Assembly (NCBI RefSeq): GCF_001514285.1
Contig: NZ_KQ949031.1
Coordinates: 1 to 64,000 of the forward strand
Source of the DNA: Streptomyces sp. DSM 15324
GTDB taxonomy: Bacteria > Actinomycetota > Actinomycetes > Streptomycetales > Streptomycetaceae
Direction of reading: 5' to 3'
Length of the DNA: 64,000 nt
In this document: positions 17,664 through 26,119 of the stretch, piece by piece
Layout of the letters: the number at the start of each line of letters is the position of its first letter
How positions within the stretch are numbered: position 1 is the stretch's first letter
Program-made: the position numbers and the translations under genes
The notes under the pieces: generated by a model
Database searches by the model: none
What the model saw: the letters and a program-made list of their open reading frames with translations, nothing else
Told to the model about the DNA's origin: nothing

Positions 17664-19675
17664 GATCGCTCCCTTCCGGCCGATGCCGACGGGGCGGCAG
17701 GACCGAGGTTCTGTGCCACGCCGATCTTGTGGAGCAACAGGTCGGTCGTCTCGGTGGAGTGGGCGCCGGCGCCCTGAGAAGCGAACTCCGCCTGGCGCGC
17801 GGACGCGTACAACGCGGCGAACGCCGCGCCCCGGTCCTCCCCGCATCGGTCGGCGGCAGCGACCAGCAGGTCGAGGAGGACCTCCCCCCGGTCACCGGCG
17901 CCCTCGGCCGCCCAGTGCAGCCAGCTCCGTAACTCTGCCCGTGGTGCCACGCGTCGGCCTTCCGGCCGCGATACCGCGTGGGTGAGCACGGCACGCCAGC
18001 ACGTGATCAGCGAGCGTCGTACCCCGTCCTCGTCGACCAGGGCGCGAGTGGCGACGGAGCCTTCCGTGAGCGGCTCCGGATCGCTGACGCGCAGAAAGAT
18101 GGCCAGGTCGGTCGGTGCGAGGTCGCCGCGTGCCAGCCGGTCGAGCAGCCTTCGGCGTAGCCGTCGGCTGCCGGCCACCAGGTCGCACAGGGCCTGCAGC
18201 GCATGGGCCGTGCCACGCTCACCCCGGGCGAGATGGTGCAGCCGGATCAGGGCGTGGTCCGGATGGTCCAGCGCGAGGACGTCGGCGCAGACCTGGACCA
18301 GCACCTTTGCGAACTCACCGGTCAGCCGGCGGTACGCGCACCACTGGTAGATCCGCTCGCGGAAGTCCCTGCCGTGGGCGGGGTCCGCGAGACCGCAGGT
18401 GAGCGCCTGAACCGCGGCCTCCGACCGGGCTCTGCCCGCTCCCTGCGCGCTCCACCGTTCGGCGAGCGCGGCGAGCGCGTCGGGCCGCCCGGTTCGCAGA
18501 TACTCACCCGCCAGCCGGGCCACCAGTCCGTCGCGGACGTCCGGCACGAGATGCGGGTCGCTCGACTCGACGACCTGCGCGGCCCACGCGCCGAGGTGCG
18601 GCCGCAGGTCGGGCATGTGGTCCCAGAAGTGGGCGCGGACGGCGGAGTCGTAGTCCAGCTCGGTGAACCGCACGCGACCGTCGGGCCCGGAGCGGGCCGA
18701 GATCTCCGAAAGCCGCTGGGCGAGGTCCTTGCGCTGGAGGAGCGGAGTGTCCTCCTCGGGGGCCCCGACCGTGCTCAGCAGGAGTGCGGCCGCCCGGTGG
18801 ACGACGTCGGCGTGCGCGTCGTGGAGCATGGACACGGCGACCATCAGGGCGCGTGGGGAGGCGTCGGGCAGACCGGCGACGCGGTCGGCGACTTCGGCGC
18901 GGCGCCCGGCGTGCGCACGTTTCGCGGCCGCGCACCACTCGGGGAATCCCACGCCGGGCCCGGCCGTTTCCCGGGCACGGCGTATGCGGTCGGCGAAGTC
19001 GGCGATCTCCCGCATGGGTTTGCGTTCGCTCAGGAACTCGTCGACAGTGACGTCGTTCCGGAGGAACTGCTCGCACGGCACGCCGTGAGCGCGCAGGTGT
19101 CGTCTGAGAACCTCCATGGGGAAAGCCGGCGGTCCGATCTCGACACGGAAGTGCTGCAGGTCGGGATCGAGGGCCCCTTCGTGCGGCATGACGACGACGA
19201 GATGGGCCCGCCGCTCGCGCACCCTCTGGCGCAGGGCGGGAAGGCCGCCCCGGGCCGCATGCCACAGACCGGCCTCCGCGGTGGACAGGTCGAGCAGCAG
19301 GCGGTCGCCCGGGTCGACGAAGGCCGGGTCGTACAGCGGCAGCTCGTCCCGCTCGGCGGGCAGGAGTTCGCGGAAGGCACCGCCGGGACGGTGGTGTTCG
19401 CGCAACAGTACGCGAGCCGTGGCCGAGCGGCCGCTGCCGGGAGCCCCGTCGAGGATGACGGTGCCCGTCTCCTCGAGCGTGTTGCGTGCCCTTCCCATGT
19501 TGACCGGAGCGACTAACGCCCTTCGGATCCAACGCAGTTGGTCATCGGGAAGCTGCCGGAAGACCGGCTTTCGGGGTTCGTCGGCAGCGGCGCCGAGGTT
19601 GACGTAGATGTGGCCGTCGCCCGTGTGCGTGACGCCCCGCGTGCTCTCGACCCGGGTGGTGTGTTCTGTGCTCAC
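17660..19675 (-). CDS. P-loop NTPase (STAND-like) with long helical C-terminal region, TIR operon
   Basis: A 671-residue protein with a Walker A motif DGAPGSGRSAT at about residues 75-85. A likely Walker B is RLLLDLS (about 125-131) and MPHEG follows a beta-strand VVVM. The N-terminus before the ATPase is a short Gly-rich tail with GDGHIYVNLG. The C-terminal 400 residues are Ala/Leu/Arg-rich and probably an alpha-solenoid sensor. It starts at GTG 19675, overlapping the TIR stop by 4 bp (GTGA), and is coupled to the next gene by ATGA. This layout (TIR effector, ATPase switch, repeat sensor) resembles NLR/STAND immune proteins split over two genes. The exact NTPase class is not certain from eye inspection. 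Confidence 0.85.
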   Translation of the reverse strand: MSTEHTTRVESTRGVTHTGDGHIYVNLGAAADEPRKPVFRQLPDDQLRWIRRALVAPVNMGRARNTLEETGTVILDGAPGSGRSATARVLLREHHRPGGAFRELLPAERDELPLYDPAFVDPGDRLLLDLSTAEAGLWHAARGGLPALRQRVRERRAHLVVVMPHEGALDPDLQHFRVEIGPPAFPMEVLRRHLRAHGVPCEQFLRNDVTVDEFLSERKPMREIADFADRIRRARETAGPGVGFPEWCAAAKRAHAGRRAEVADRVAGLPDASPRALMVAVSMLHDAHADVVHRAAALLLSTVGAPEEDTPLLQRKDLAQRLSEISARSGPDGRVRFTELDYDSAVRAHFWDHMPDLRPHLGAWAAQVVESSDPHLVPDVRDGLVARLAGEYLRTGRPDALAALAERWSAQGAGRARSEAAVQALTCGLADPAHGRDFRERIYQWCAYRRLTGEFAKVLVQVCADVLALDHPDHALIRLHHLARGERGTAHALQALCDLVAGSRRLRRRLLDRLARGDLAPTDLAIFLRVSDPEPLTEGSVATRALVDEDGVRRSLITCWRAVLTHAVSRPEGRRVAPRAELRSWLHWAAEGAGDRGEVLLDLLVAAADRCGEDRGAAFAALYASARQAEFASQGAGAHSTETTDLLLHKIGVAQNLGPAAPSASAGRERS

Positions 19676-20427
19676 CGTCGGTCGTCCTGGGGCCGCTCCG
19701 GCTCCCCGAACCGCTGGTGGACGTCCCCGTGGTGGTCGCCCTCGGTGTACGTCGTCCCGGTGCCCGAGATGTAGCGGTCGCCCGACACATGGCGTGAGTT
19801 GTTGTAGATGCTGCCGCTGCCCGTGTGGATCGTGCCGTGGGAGTTCTTCACGATCGTGCCGCCGACGTCACCGCTGAAGTCGCCCGCTTGGACGGACGTT
19901 CCACTCACGTCCCCGATCGAGTTGTGCACGCTGTTCGACGTCGGCGACGGCTCGCCGGGCTCGATCAGGTCCCGCAGCTCGGGCACCAGCTCGGCGATCA
20001 GATCGCCGATACGCCGGACGCCGGCCTCGGTGTCGTGGGTGTCGAACGGTACGGACTGCAGATCGGCGAGCCGCGCCAGCTCGGGGGGCATGGCCGCTTT
20101 GTTCAGCCGGTCGGTCTTGCGGCCGTCCAGCACGGGAACGACGATGAGCCCGCACTCGAACGCGGCCTCGATCTCCTTGCGCACCCAGTCGTCGGGATCT
20201 TGCAACCGACTGCGGAAGTTCGTCCAGTCCGGTCCTACGACGGCCAGCAGCACGCAGCTGTGGCGTAACGCGGTCAGGAGAACCTCGGGGTAGGCCTCCC
20301 CTGGGGTGATGGACCTGGACGCGCGGAAGACGCGGTCCTGGCCGAAGCGACGTGACAGCTCCTGGTCGAGAAGGGCTGCGGTCCGCTCGCCGTCGCCGGT
20401 GCGGTAGTTGATGAACACGTGGGGCAT
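19672..20427 (-). CDS. TIR-domain protein (candidate NADase effector) with Gly-rich amyloid-like tail
   Basis: A 251-residue protein. Residues 1-150 are a bacterial TIR domain: HVFINYRTGD at strand A, SITPGE in the BB-loop region, LLAVVGPDW at strand D, and DDWVRKEIEAA carrying the W-x3-E position of the catalytic glutamate in NADase TIRs. A linker leads to NSIGDVSGTSVQAGDFSGDVGG-like repeats (about 170-225) rich in G, S, T and N. This resembles an amyloid-signalling motif plus a beta-solenoid-like tail. The ATG at 20427 has AAGGAG 9 nt upstream and the gene follows the regulator by 14 bp. NAD+ hydrolysis on activation is expected from the family but not shown. Confidence 0.9.
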   Translation of the reverse strand: MPHVFINYRTGDGERTAALLDQELSRRFGQDRVFRASRSITPGEAYPEVLLTALRHSCVLLAVVGPDWTNFRSRLQDPDDWVRKEIEAAFECGLIVVPVLDGRKTDRLNKAAMPPELARLADLQSVPFDTHDTEAGVRRIGDLIAELVPELRDLIEPGEPSPTSNSVHNSIGDVSGTSVQAGDFSGDVGGTIVKNSHGTIHTGSGSIYNNSRHVSGDRYISGTGTTYTEGDHHGDVHQRFGEPERPQDDRR

Positions 20428-20440
20428 GCCAGTGACTCCT

Positions 20441-21733
20441 TCAGATGGTGGAGGGGCGCGACAACGTGCCGAGTCGCGGTCCCAGCCGGCGTACGGAGGA
20501 ATGGTTCGCGTGGCGCGCCAGGGCGCGGGCGAGCCGTCTCAGGTCGGTCGTGACCGTGGCGGAACCCACGGCCTCCACTCCGTCCAGCAGGGGCGCCGCC
20601 AGGTCGCAGGCGTGGTCGACCTCGCCGGCCGACGCGTAGGCGAGTGCGCGGCGGACGCCGTACCTGACCTGGGTGCGAATCGCGTCCCCGCCGACCAGGG
20701 CGAGTTGTCGGTCCAGTTCCTCGCTCGCCTCCCGTGGCTGCCCGAGATCGACCAGGCACCAGCCGGTGACCATGCCGACCGGATCGGGAAGGTGCATGGT
20801 GCCGATCACCGGCTCGTCGGTCCCTTCGTCCTGAAGAGAAAGAAGCGCACGCGCGCGGTCCAGCGCGTCCAGACAGGCCCGGCGGTCACCCGCCAGGGCG
20901 TGGCCCTGGGCTTCGCGCTGTGCAGCGAGCCCGCGTATCCGCGGGGGCAGGGCCCTGCTCTGCGCGCGACGGGCCAGAGCGACTGTCTGCTCGGCGTCGT
21001 CCCGGTACAGCGTGATCAGCGCCCTGCGGACCAGCGCGTAACCCGCCAGTGCCCGGTCGCCGCCGGCGGCCGCCAGATCGACCGCGCGCTGCGTCCACCA
21101 CAGAGCCGCCCGCTCGTCCCCGGTCTCCTGCACCAGCCAGCCGACGTATTCGGCGTACCGGGAGCCAAGGGCCAGCAGGTGGCGACGGGTGCCGCTGTCA
21201 CAGTGGGCGGACAGTTCCCGCAGGGTGTGGGTCTGTGCGATCAGAACGGGCAGGAGCAGACCGGGCGCCACCGTCTGGCCGAGTCTGCGGTAGTGGGTGA
21301 ACAGCGAGCGGGAGGCTTCCACCATTTCCGCGCCCGCGGCCAGCGAGGCCGGGCCCGCGCTGTCGGACCGCCACGCCATCAGCGAAGCGGCTCCGGCGCC
21401 TATGGCGTCCCGCCGACTCAAGGGCTGGAAGGTGTTCGGGCCGTCCGGCGACAACTGCATGATCCAGTCCTCCTCGTGGACAAAGCCCGGCGCCGGATCG
21501 ACGGGCGGGTCGGTGGTCTCTGGTGCGAGCAGGGACAGCAGGGCCCCGCCGGCCCCGAGGGCGGCGTCACACAGGCGGGCGAGGTCACGGCTGGGGGCCT
21601 TCAGGCCCCGCTCCACCTTGCTCAACTGCGCCTTGCTGTAGTGCACGGAGCCGGACAGGGCGGTGAGGCTGAGCCCTGCCTCCAGACGCCGCTTCCTCAA
21701 CTCCTCGCCGAACCCGGTGGACGGCTGTGGCAC
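20441..21733 (-). CDS. XRE-family HTH regulator with TPR-like C-terminal domain, first gene of TIR operon
   Basis: A 430-residue protein starting at GTG 21733, preceded by GGAGG at 5-nt spacing. An in-frame ATG at 21847 has no ribosome site. The N-terminal helix-turn-helix reads ELRKRRLEAGLSLTALS followed by YSKAQLSKVERGLK. The rest is a helical array with TPR-like pairs (about residues 150-420), as in Streptomyces XRE/TPR regulators. It ends 14 bp before the TIR gene with the TIR ribosome site at its stop, so it is co-transcribed with the putative immune genes. It could autoregulate the operon or act as a sensor of it. Confidence 0.87.
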   Translation of the reverse strand: MPQPSTGFGEELRKRRLEAGLSLTALSGSVHYSKAQLSKVERGLKAPSRDLARLCDAALGAGGALLSLLAPETTDPPVDPAPGFVHEEDWIMQLSPDGPNTFQPLSRRDAIGAGAASLMAWRSDSAGPASLAAGAEMVEASRSLFTHYRRLGQTVAPGLLLPVLIAQTHTLRELSAHCDSGTRRHLLALGSRYAEYVGWLVQETGDERAALWWTQRAVDLAAAGGDRALAGYALVRRALITLYRDDAEQTVALARRAQSRALPPRIRGLAAQREAQGHALAGDRRACLDALDRARALLSLQDEGTDEPVIGTMHLPDPVGMVTGWCLVDLGQPREASEELDRQLALVGGDAIRTQVRYGVRRALAYASAGEVDHACDLAAPLLDGVEAVGSATVTTDLRRLARALARHANHSSVRRLGPRLGTLSRPSTI

Positions 21734-22757
21734 GGAAACCTCCAACCCCTTCCGCCATCGGCCGAGTCGGCGCTGCACGTAGCGTGCGGCAGTCTGGCCG
21801 GGGCGGACAAGACGATCGATGCTGTTTCCCGTTTCCTTCTCCGACATGGGAACGCGACATGCGCGGCAGGGAGGACCGGAGGAACGGACTGGACGCCGTG
21901 CCGAATAGGGAAGCTCCGCCGCACAGCGACTGCATGCGAGCCAGGAGAGGGCGCGACCCCTCGACGATCACCCTTTCGCCCGCTTACTACACCAAAGGCC
22001 CAGGTAACCGAGCCTCATCCTGATACCACCCATCCTTGGATGCGATGCCCACCGGCGATACGAAGTCCTTGCCCGAGCGAGTCAGCTCTTCCTGCGCTGC
22101 AAGCCACTTCACTCGGGGGCGACGCTTCGGCACTGGCTTCCCCGTCGAGGCATCGGCGCGAGAGCCAGTCGCAACACCCTCTGCCGCATCTTCGCGCCGG
22201 GCCACAGCCACCGTGACGGCCGGCGCCGACATCCATCAGCCAACCGTTCCCGCGAGCGCGCCGATCCTGTAGCGCCCCCTGGGCAGCAAGCCCACGAACC
22301 TTTCGGGACCCGCTCGTCGGCGCGGGCTGGCCCATGCTCCGGCGCCGCCTCCGACGGACAATCGCCGGCCGGCCAGGCTGCTGCTTGGGGCCCACCCTTC
22401 TCTGCCGCACGGTGTTCTGCCTCCGTGAGGGCCGACGATCCGCCCCCTGGTACTGACCTGACCTGCCAGAACGACTCGGTGCGCGGCTCGGGCGTGGCCC
22501 GGCAGCCCACAGGTCAAGAGGAGATCGCCCTGCTTGATGAACGACTGGTTCGTTTCGGCGAACCGACGCTTCCGCCTCCCGCGCCCGGCAATACTCGCGA
22601 CTTTGTCACTCGATTGACTTTGTCGTTCGACATAGTCCAGAGTAGTGCCGTCACCGAGCCCCGGACAGGACAAAAAGCTTCCCGATGCGCACCACCGCAT
22701 CGCGTTTGTCGGCGATCCCGGTGTGCAGGCACGTCCCGACACGACAGGAGCCATCCC
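21734..22757. other. Gene-poor region, 1.0 kb, with DUF1269 promoter at its right end
   Basis: No reading frame here has convincing codon structure, ribosome site and conserved motif together. A minus-strand frame at 21987-22232 (WLAAQEELTRSGKDF) looks protein-like but is unrecognised and may be a relic. The left end holds the promoter of the XRE/TIR operon. The right end (22599-22637) carries repeated GACTTTGTC motifs, listed separately. Confidence 0.5.
22599..22637 (+). promoter_or_regulatory. Candidate promoter/operator of the DUF1269 gene with repeated GACTTTGTC motif
   Basis: GACTTTGTC occurs at 22599-22607 and 22616-22624 (17-bp period). A near-inverted partner GACATAGTC is at 22629-22637, giving GACTTTGTCG-TT-CGACATAGTC with one mismatch. 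A TTGACT at 22614-22619 could be a -35 box overlapping it. The half-site resembles the perfect GACATTGTC palindrome in front of the CYP102 gene, so the two genes may share a TetR-type regulator. Confidence 0.5.
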
Positions 22758-23273
22758 ATGACCGACATGATCGCCGTGGCCTACAACGACGAGGCCACCG
22801 CCAAGCAGGTGCTGGCCGAATTGCACGCCCTCAAGACCGAACACTCCCTGCACCTCGCCGATGTGGTTCTCGTCACCCGCAACGAGGAGGGCAGGGTCAA
22901 GATTCACTCCTCGGACAACCCGGTGGTCGACGGTGCGGTCTCCGGCGCGATCTGGGGTGGCCTCATCGGGCTGCTCCTGCTCCAGCCGCTGCTGGGCGCC
23001 GCGATAGGCGCCGCCACCGGCAGCGTCACGGCAGCCGTGTCCGAGGGCGAGGACGACAACACCGCCTTCATCAACCAGCTCGGCCACCGCCTTCAGCCCG
23101 GCGGCGCCGCCGTGATCGCCCTGATCATCGATGTCACCGAGGAAAAGGTGCTGCCCCGGATCGCCCCGTACGGCGGTGACCTCCTGCACACCTCACTGAC
23201 CCTGGCCGAGGAGCAGAGGCTCCGCGAGGCGATCAACCCCCAGCCCGCCAGGACCGGCGAACCGACTGCCTGA
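22758..23273 (+). CDS. DUF1269 domain protein
   Basis: A 171-residue protein starting at ATG 22758 with ACAGGAGCC upstream. It matches the DUF1269 pattern: an N-terminal beta-alpha domain (MIAVAYNDEATAKQVLAEL, then LADVVLVTRNEEGRVKI), a glycine-rich hydrophobic hairpin (GAVSGAIWGGLIGLLLLQPLLG, about residues 60-85), and AFINQLGHRLQPGGAAVIALI. The central hairpin probably sits in the membrane. The family is often induced in stress or general regulons but has no proven biochemical role. It stands alone between two gene-poor regions. Confidence 0.85.
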   Translation: MTDMIAVAYNDEATAKQVLAELHALKTEHSLHLADVVLVTRNEEGRVKIHSSDNPVVDGAVSGAIWGGLIGLLLLQPLLGAAIGAATGSVTAAVSEGEDDNTAFINQLGHRLQPGGAAVIALIIDVTEEKVLPRIAPYGGDLLHTSLTLAEEQRLREAINPQPARTGEPTA

Positions 23274-23995
23274 TCCCGCCCCGGGTGGCGTCACACCACT
23301 GCTGACGCCACCCGAACCACTCCATTGCTACACAGCGATTCGGGCCGTCCGCGCCGCCTCGGCCGGAGCGGCGGCTGATCTCCACGACACCCGCTGCCGC
23401 GGCTGGCACAGAACCCCGTTGACAAGCACCGAGCCGATCCGTGCCCCGTACTCCCTGCGCACCGTGGCCATCGCCACGCGCCTGCCCTTGTGGCCCCCGT
23501 ACAACGCCGCGGCGCGCTCCCCGCTTCTTCCGGAGCCCCAGCCTCGGCAAGGGCCGTGGTGCGAAAGCTGGGGCGGAGGACACGACCAAGGCCGGAGAGG
23601 CGATCAAGACCTCGGTAGCCCGGGAGAAGGAGCCCGAGATCGCACGTACGAGTTCGTGATCCGCGGCATGTTCTTCGCGTCCCCGCAAGAGGGCCGCTGA
23701 CCTCCGGGCCCGGCTCTGGCCACCCTGCGCGACACCACTGACTTCGCTTGACCCACCAGCGCTTCACCGGTCGCACACCCCGCGCCTCGGGCTGACGCCG
23801 GGGCGGTAGAAACGCCCGCCGCCCACCACAGGAGGATAGGGGGCCGATGACCGCCGCTTCGCCAAGATCCGCGGCGCCGAGGAACACGTCGCCGCCGCCG
23901 ACTACACCTGATCGGACGCACCGTGCTCGGCGGACAGGTTCTCCAGCCGAACCCACCGTTGCGGCGCTGAGTGATGCCCCTGGCCGGCCCGGAGG
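23274..23995. other. Gene-poor region, 0.7 kb, possible gene relics
   Basis: No intact gene is supported. Short protein-like remnants occur on the plus strand: KAGAEDTTKAGEAIKTS around 23570-23630, ARDRTYEFVIRGMFF around 23640-23680, and RRFAKIRGAEEHVAAADYT ending at a stop near 23911. They lie in different frames without start sites, so this looks like decayed coding sequence. Confidence 0.45.
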
Positions 23996-25198
23996 TCATC
24001 CGATGCCCGGGCGATGGGCTGCGGCCGGGGTCCGTTCGCGCACGGCCAGGTACACCGCGTGCACCGTGAGCACGTGCTCGACCTCGTCGATGATCGGCGC
24101 GAAGAACCGCTGTCGATGGTCCGCGTCCGTCATCGAGGTGACCGCGAAGTACATGCTGCCGAACGCAGCCAAGAGCGTGGCGTTCCGCAACATCGCGACG
24201 GGGATCACGGGGAAAAGGGCAGACATCTGTGGTTTCCCGCCGATCCACTGTTCCGCTGTCTCGGGCGTGACCACCAGCACGCCCAAGGCGAGGAAGAAGG
24301 TGAACAGCGTCAGGCCGACCACCGCTGCCTGCATGAGCTGGCGGCTGGCCAGCATCAACAGCAGGTTGCGTTCCTGCCGTGGGGTCAGCGGCATCGCAGG
24401 CAGTTGACCCTCGGGCGCCAGCTGCTCGAACCGCACACCGGCCAAGGGGGTGCCCCGGCACGCCGCCGCGAGCGTGGGCCGGCTGAGGTCCTGCTCGACC
24501 CGGCCGATCTCGTCACGCAGGCGGGCAGCGGCGGCAAGCACGGTGATCGCGGCGAACAGCACGATGACGAGTACGACCCGCCACCACGCCAGCCGGTTCA
24601 TGGCCTGCCACAACTCGCCGGTGAAGAACAGGAACAGCGTGACGAAGAGCAACGCGGGCAGCGCCCGGCCAAGCAGGTGCACGCTGTTGCGCAGGTCGAA
24701 GACCGAGTGGCGGACCGCCCGACGCAGCAGCGTGCCGAGACCGTAGGTAGTGGCCAGAAGCGTGGAGACGAAGACGGCGGCGAAGAAGATCACGAAACCC
24801 AGCAGCCCGACCACTCTGCCGCCCGGCGGAGTGACGGCTCCGTCGACGGCGAGCTGCAACAGAGGTACTGCGACGGGCATCGTGGCGTACACGGCGAGGA
24901 ATGCGGTGGCGGCCCTGCGCGAGAAACGGGGAAGCCGCCGGACGAGAACGGTACTTGTGCCCCACGCGGCCAGCGTCATCACGGCGACGCCACCGAGGAG
25001 GATCCACCCGTGCGAGCCCGCGGATCTGAGCGGGACGAGCCAGGCCAGGCTGGCCAGCGCCACGAAGGCCAGCGACGGCAGCATTCGGGGGAGCACGTGA
25101 TCGACGAAGCGGTACCCCTCGATCATCGTGGGTGCACCTCGCCGGACAAGCCAACCTTCGGTTCGGCGTATCACCGCCTGCGGCACCGTGAACGGCAT
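23996..25198 (-). CDS. Polytopic membrane protein of unknown function
   Basis: A 400-residue protein with about nine hydrophobic segments: two near residues 35-85, one at 95-115, a pair at 125-150, then 180-200, 210-235, 290-315 and one near 345. A soluble loop of about 50 residues (DEIGRVEQDLSRP to TPRQERN) separates the last groups. A positively charged IRRTEGWLVRRG segment opens the protein. There are no transporter signature motifs and no catalytic residues I recognise. It stands alone, transcribed away from the relic region on its right. Function unknown. Confidence 0.8.
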   Translation of the reverse strand: MPFTVPQAVIRRTEGWLVRRGAPTMIEGYRFVDHVLPRMLPSLAFVALASLAWLVPLRSAGSHGWILLGGVAVMTLAAWGTSTVLVRRLPRFSRRAATAFLAVYATMPVAVPLLQLAVDGAVTPPGGRVVGLLGFVIFFAAVFVSTLLATTYGLGTLLRRAVRHSVFDLRNSVHLLGRALPALLFVTLFLFFTGELWQAMNRLAWWRVVLVIVLFAAITVLAAAARLRDEIGRVEQDLSRPTLAAACRGTPLAGVRFEQLAPEGQLPAMPLTPRQERNLLLMLASRQLMQAAVVGLTLFTFFLALGVLVVTPETAEQWIGGKPQMSALFPVIPVAMLRNATLLAAFGSMYFAVTSMTDADHRQRFFAPIIDEVEHVLTVHAVYLAVRERTPAAAHRPGIG

Positions 25199-25601
25199 GA
25201 CTGACCGGCCCTTTGCTCACTATGGATGAACGATTCGAACGTCAACTCGACCGCACCTTATGCCAAGAATCGTGACCAACTGGGAGAGGCACCGTTTCGA
25301 ATCGGCGACGACTGGTATCTCGCGCTACCCGAAGCCGGCTTGGCTCATGTGGCGGCGCAGGCTTGGCCGGATGCCAAGCGTCCAGGCGAGCGGACGCTTG
25401 GCGGAGCCGCTCCTCGGCCGCGCGGAAGTAGCCGTCCCCCGGTCGGTCTCCAGGCCGACGAGCCGACGCAGCCTCACGGTGCCGTACCGGCCTGCCATCG
25501 CGTCCTCGCGCCGCAGACCGCGGTGTCGAGGGTCCTCCAGGAGAGGCATGCACAGAGAACGTGCGCCCCGGGGCGTACGTTCGCGTCAGGTCCAGCAGTC
25601 G
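25199..25601. other. Non-coding or decayed sequence, 0.4 kb
   Basis: Between the membrane-protein start and the carboxypeptidase relic I see no supported gene. A plus-strand start at 25226 gives YAKNRDQLGEAPFRIGDDWYL before losing protein character. The segment probably belongs to the same deletion-scarred stretch as the relics to its right. Confidence 0.4.
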
Positions 25602-25875
25602 TTATGCCCGGCAGCCGTTCACGGTCGCGGCGAGGCCGCCCATCGCGTCCTTGATGGCGGCTTTTGGCCGTGGAGCCGTTCTCTATGTGTCCGGGACGGG
25701 ATGCGGTTGGCACGGGAGAGGCCGCTCCCGTCGTACATCTCGAAGTTATCCAGCGACACTCCGTACCGCCGGCTCAGCACCTCGCGTACGACCGCTACGC
25801 CGCCCTCGAACGTGGCGGGCTGCCCGGCGCGCGGCGCGGTCATCCGCAGCAGGGTCTCGGCGATGTTGTTGCACC
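25602..25875 (-). pseudogene. Relic of a PBP4-type D-alanyl-D-alanine carboxypeptidase (DacB)
   Basis: On the minus strand, NNIAETLLRMTA, then PATFEGGVAVV and YDGSGLSRANR reproduce the S-x-N motif region and following block of PBP4 (class C) D-Ala-D-Ala carboxypeptidases. After about 25690 the frame changes and the family's usual C-terminus AIKDAMGGLAATVNGCRA reads to a stop at 25602-25604. The N-terminal half (with SxxK) and the KTG block are missing. So this is a fragment with an internal deletion and a frame change, not a working gene. Confidence 0.75.
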
Positions 25876-26010
25876 GAGAACCTCCTCTCCCTGCCCACCT
25901 CATCGCGGGCACCGACCGGGTGGGTGTGCTCTCTGAGCGTGCCGCCCGTCTGGCTCCTTCCGGCAGCGGTACGACCGTCGTCGACCTGCCTTTCGGGATG
26001 GGACCGGGAT
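25863..26010 (+). pseudogene. Possible C-terminal relic of a LysR-type regulator
   Basis: The plus strand reads LIAGTDRVGVLSERAARLAP then TTVVDLPFG. This resembles the end of a LysR-type effector domain, where LVAGTDRVAL-x-ERLAR is common. No DNA-binding part is present. It starts exactly where the carboxypeptidase relic ends, as if a deletion joined two former neighbours. Recognition is from a short stretch and is tentative. Confidence 0.4.
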
Positions 26011-26107
26011 GGGACCGCTGGTGGAATCACCGTTGTGGCACCCCCTGCAAGAAGGAGTGCCGGAAAACGTGACCTGATCGACCGATTCATTCACTGGACT
26101 AAGTCGC

Positions 26108-26113
26108 TATGAT
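26108..26113 (+). promoter_or_regulatory. Candidate -10 box of a leaderless tetR transcript
   Basis: TATGAT at 26108-26113 lies only 7 nt before the ATG at 26120, so transcription would begin at or next to the start codon. No ribosome-binding site precedes the gene. A GACTAAGTC element (26097-26105) sits just upstream and is similar to the GACAATGTC half-sites in front of the CYP102 gene, compatible with autoregulation. Confidence 0.45.
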
Positions 26114-26119
26114 GTCTGC

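Noticed and set aside
23291..23956. A 221-codon minus-strand frame between DUF1269 and the membrane protein
   Set aside because: Arg/Gly/Ser-rich composition with no motif or ribosome site; treated as non-coding or relic.
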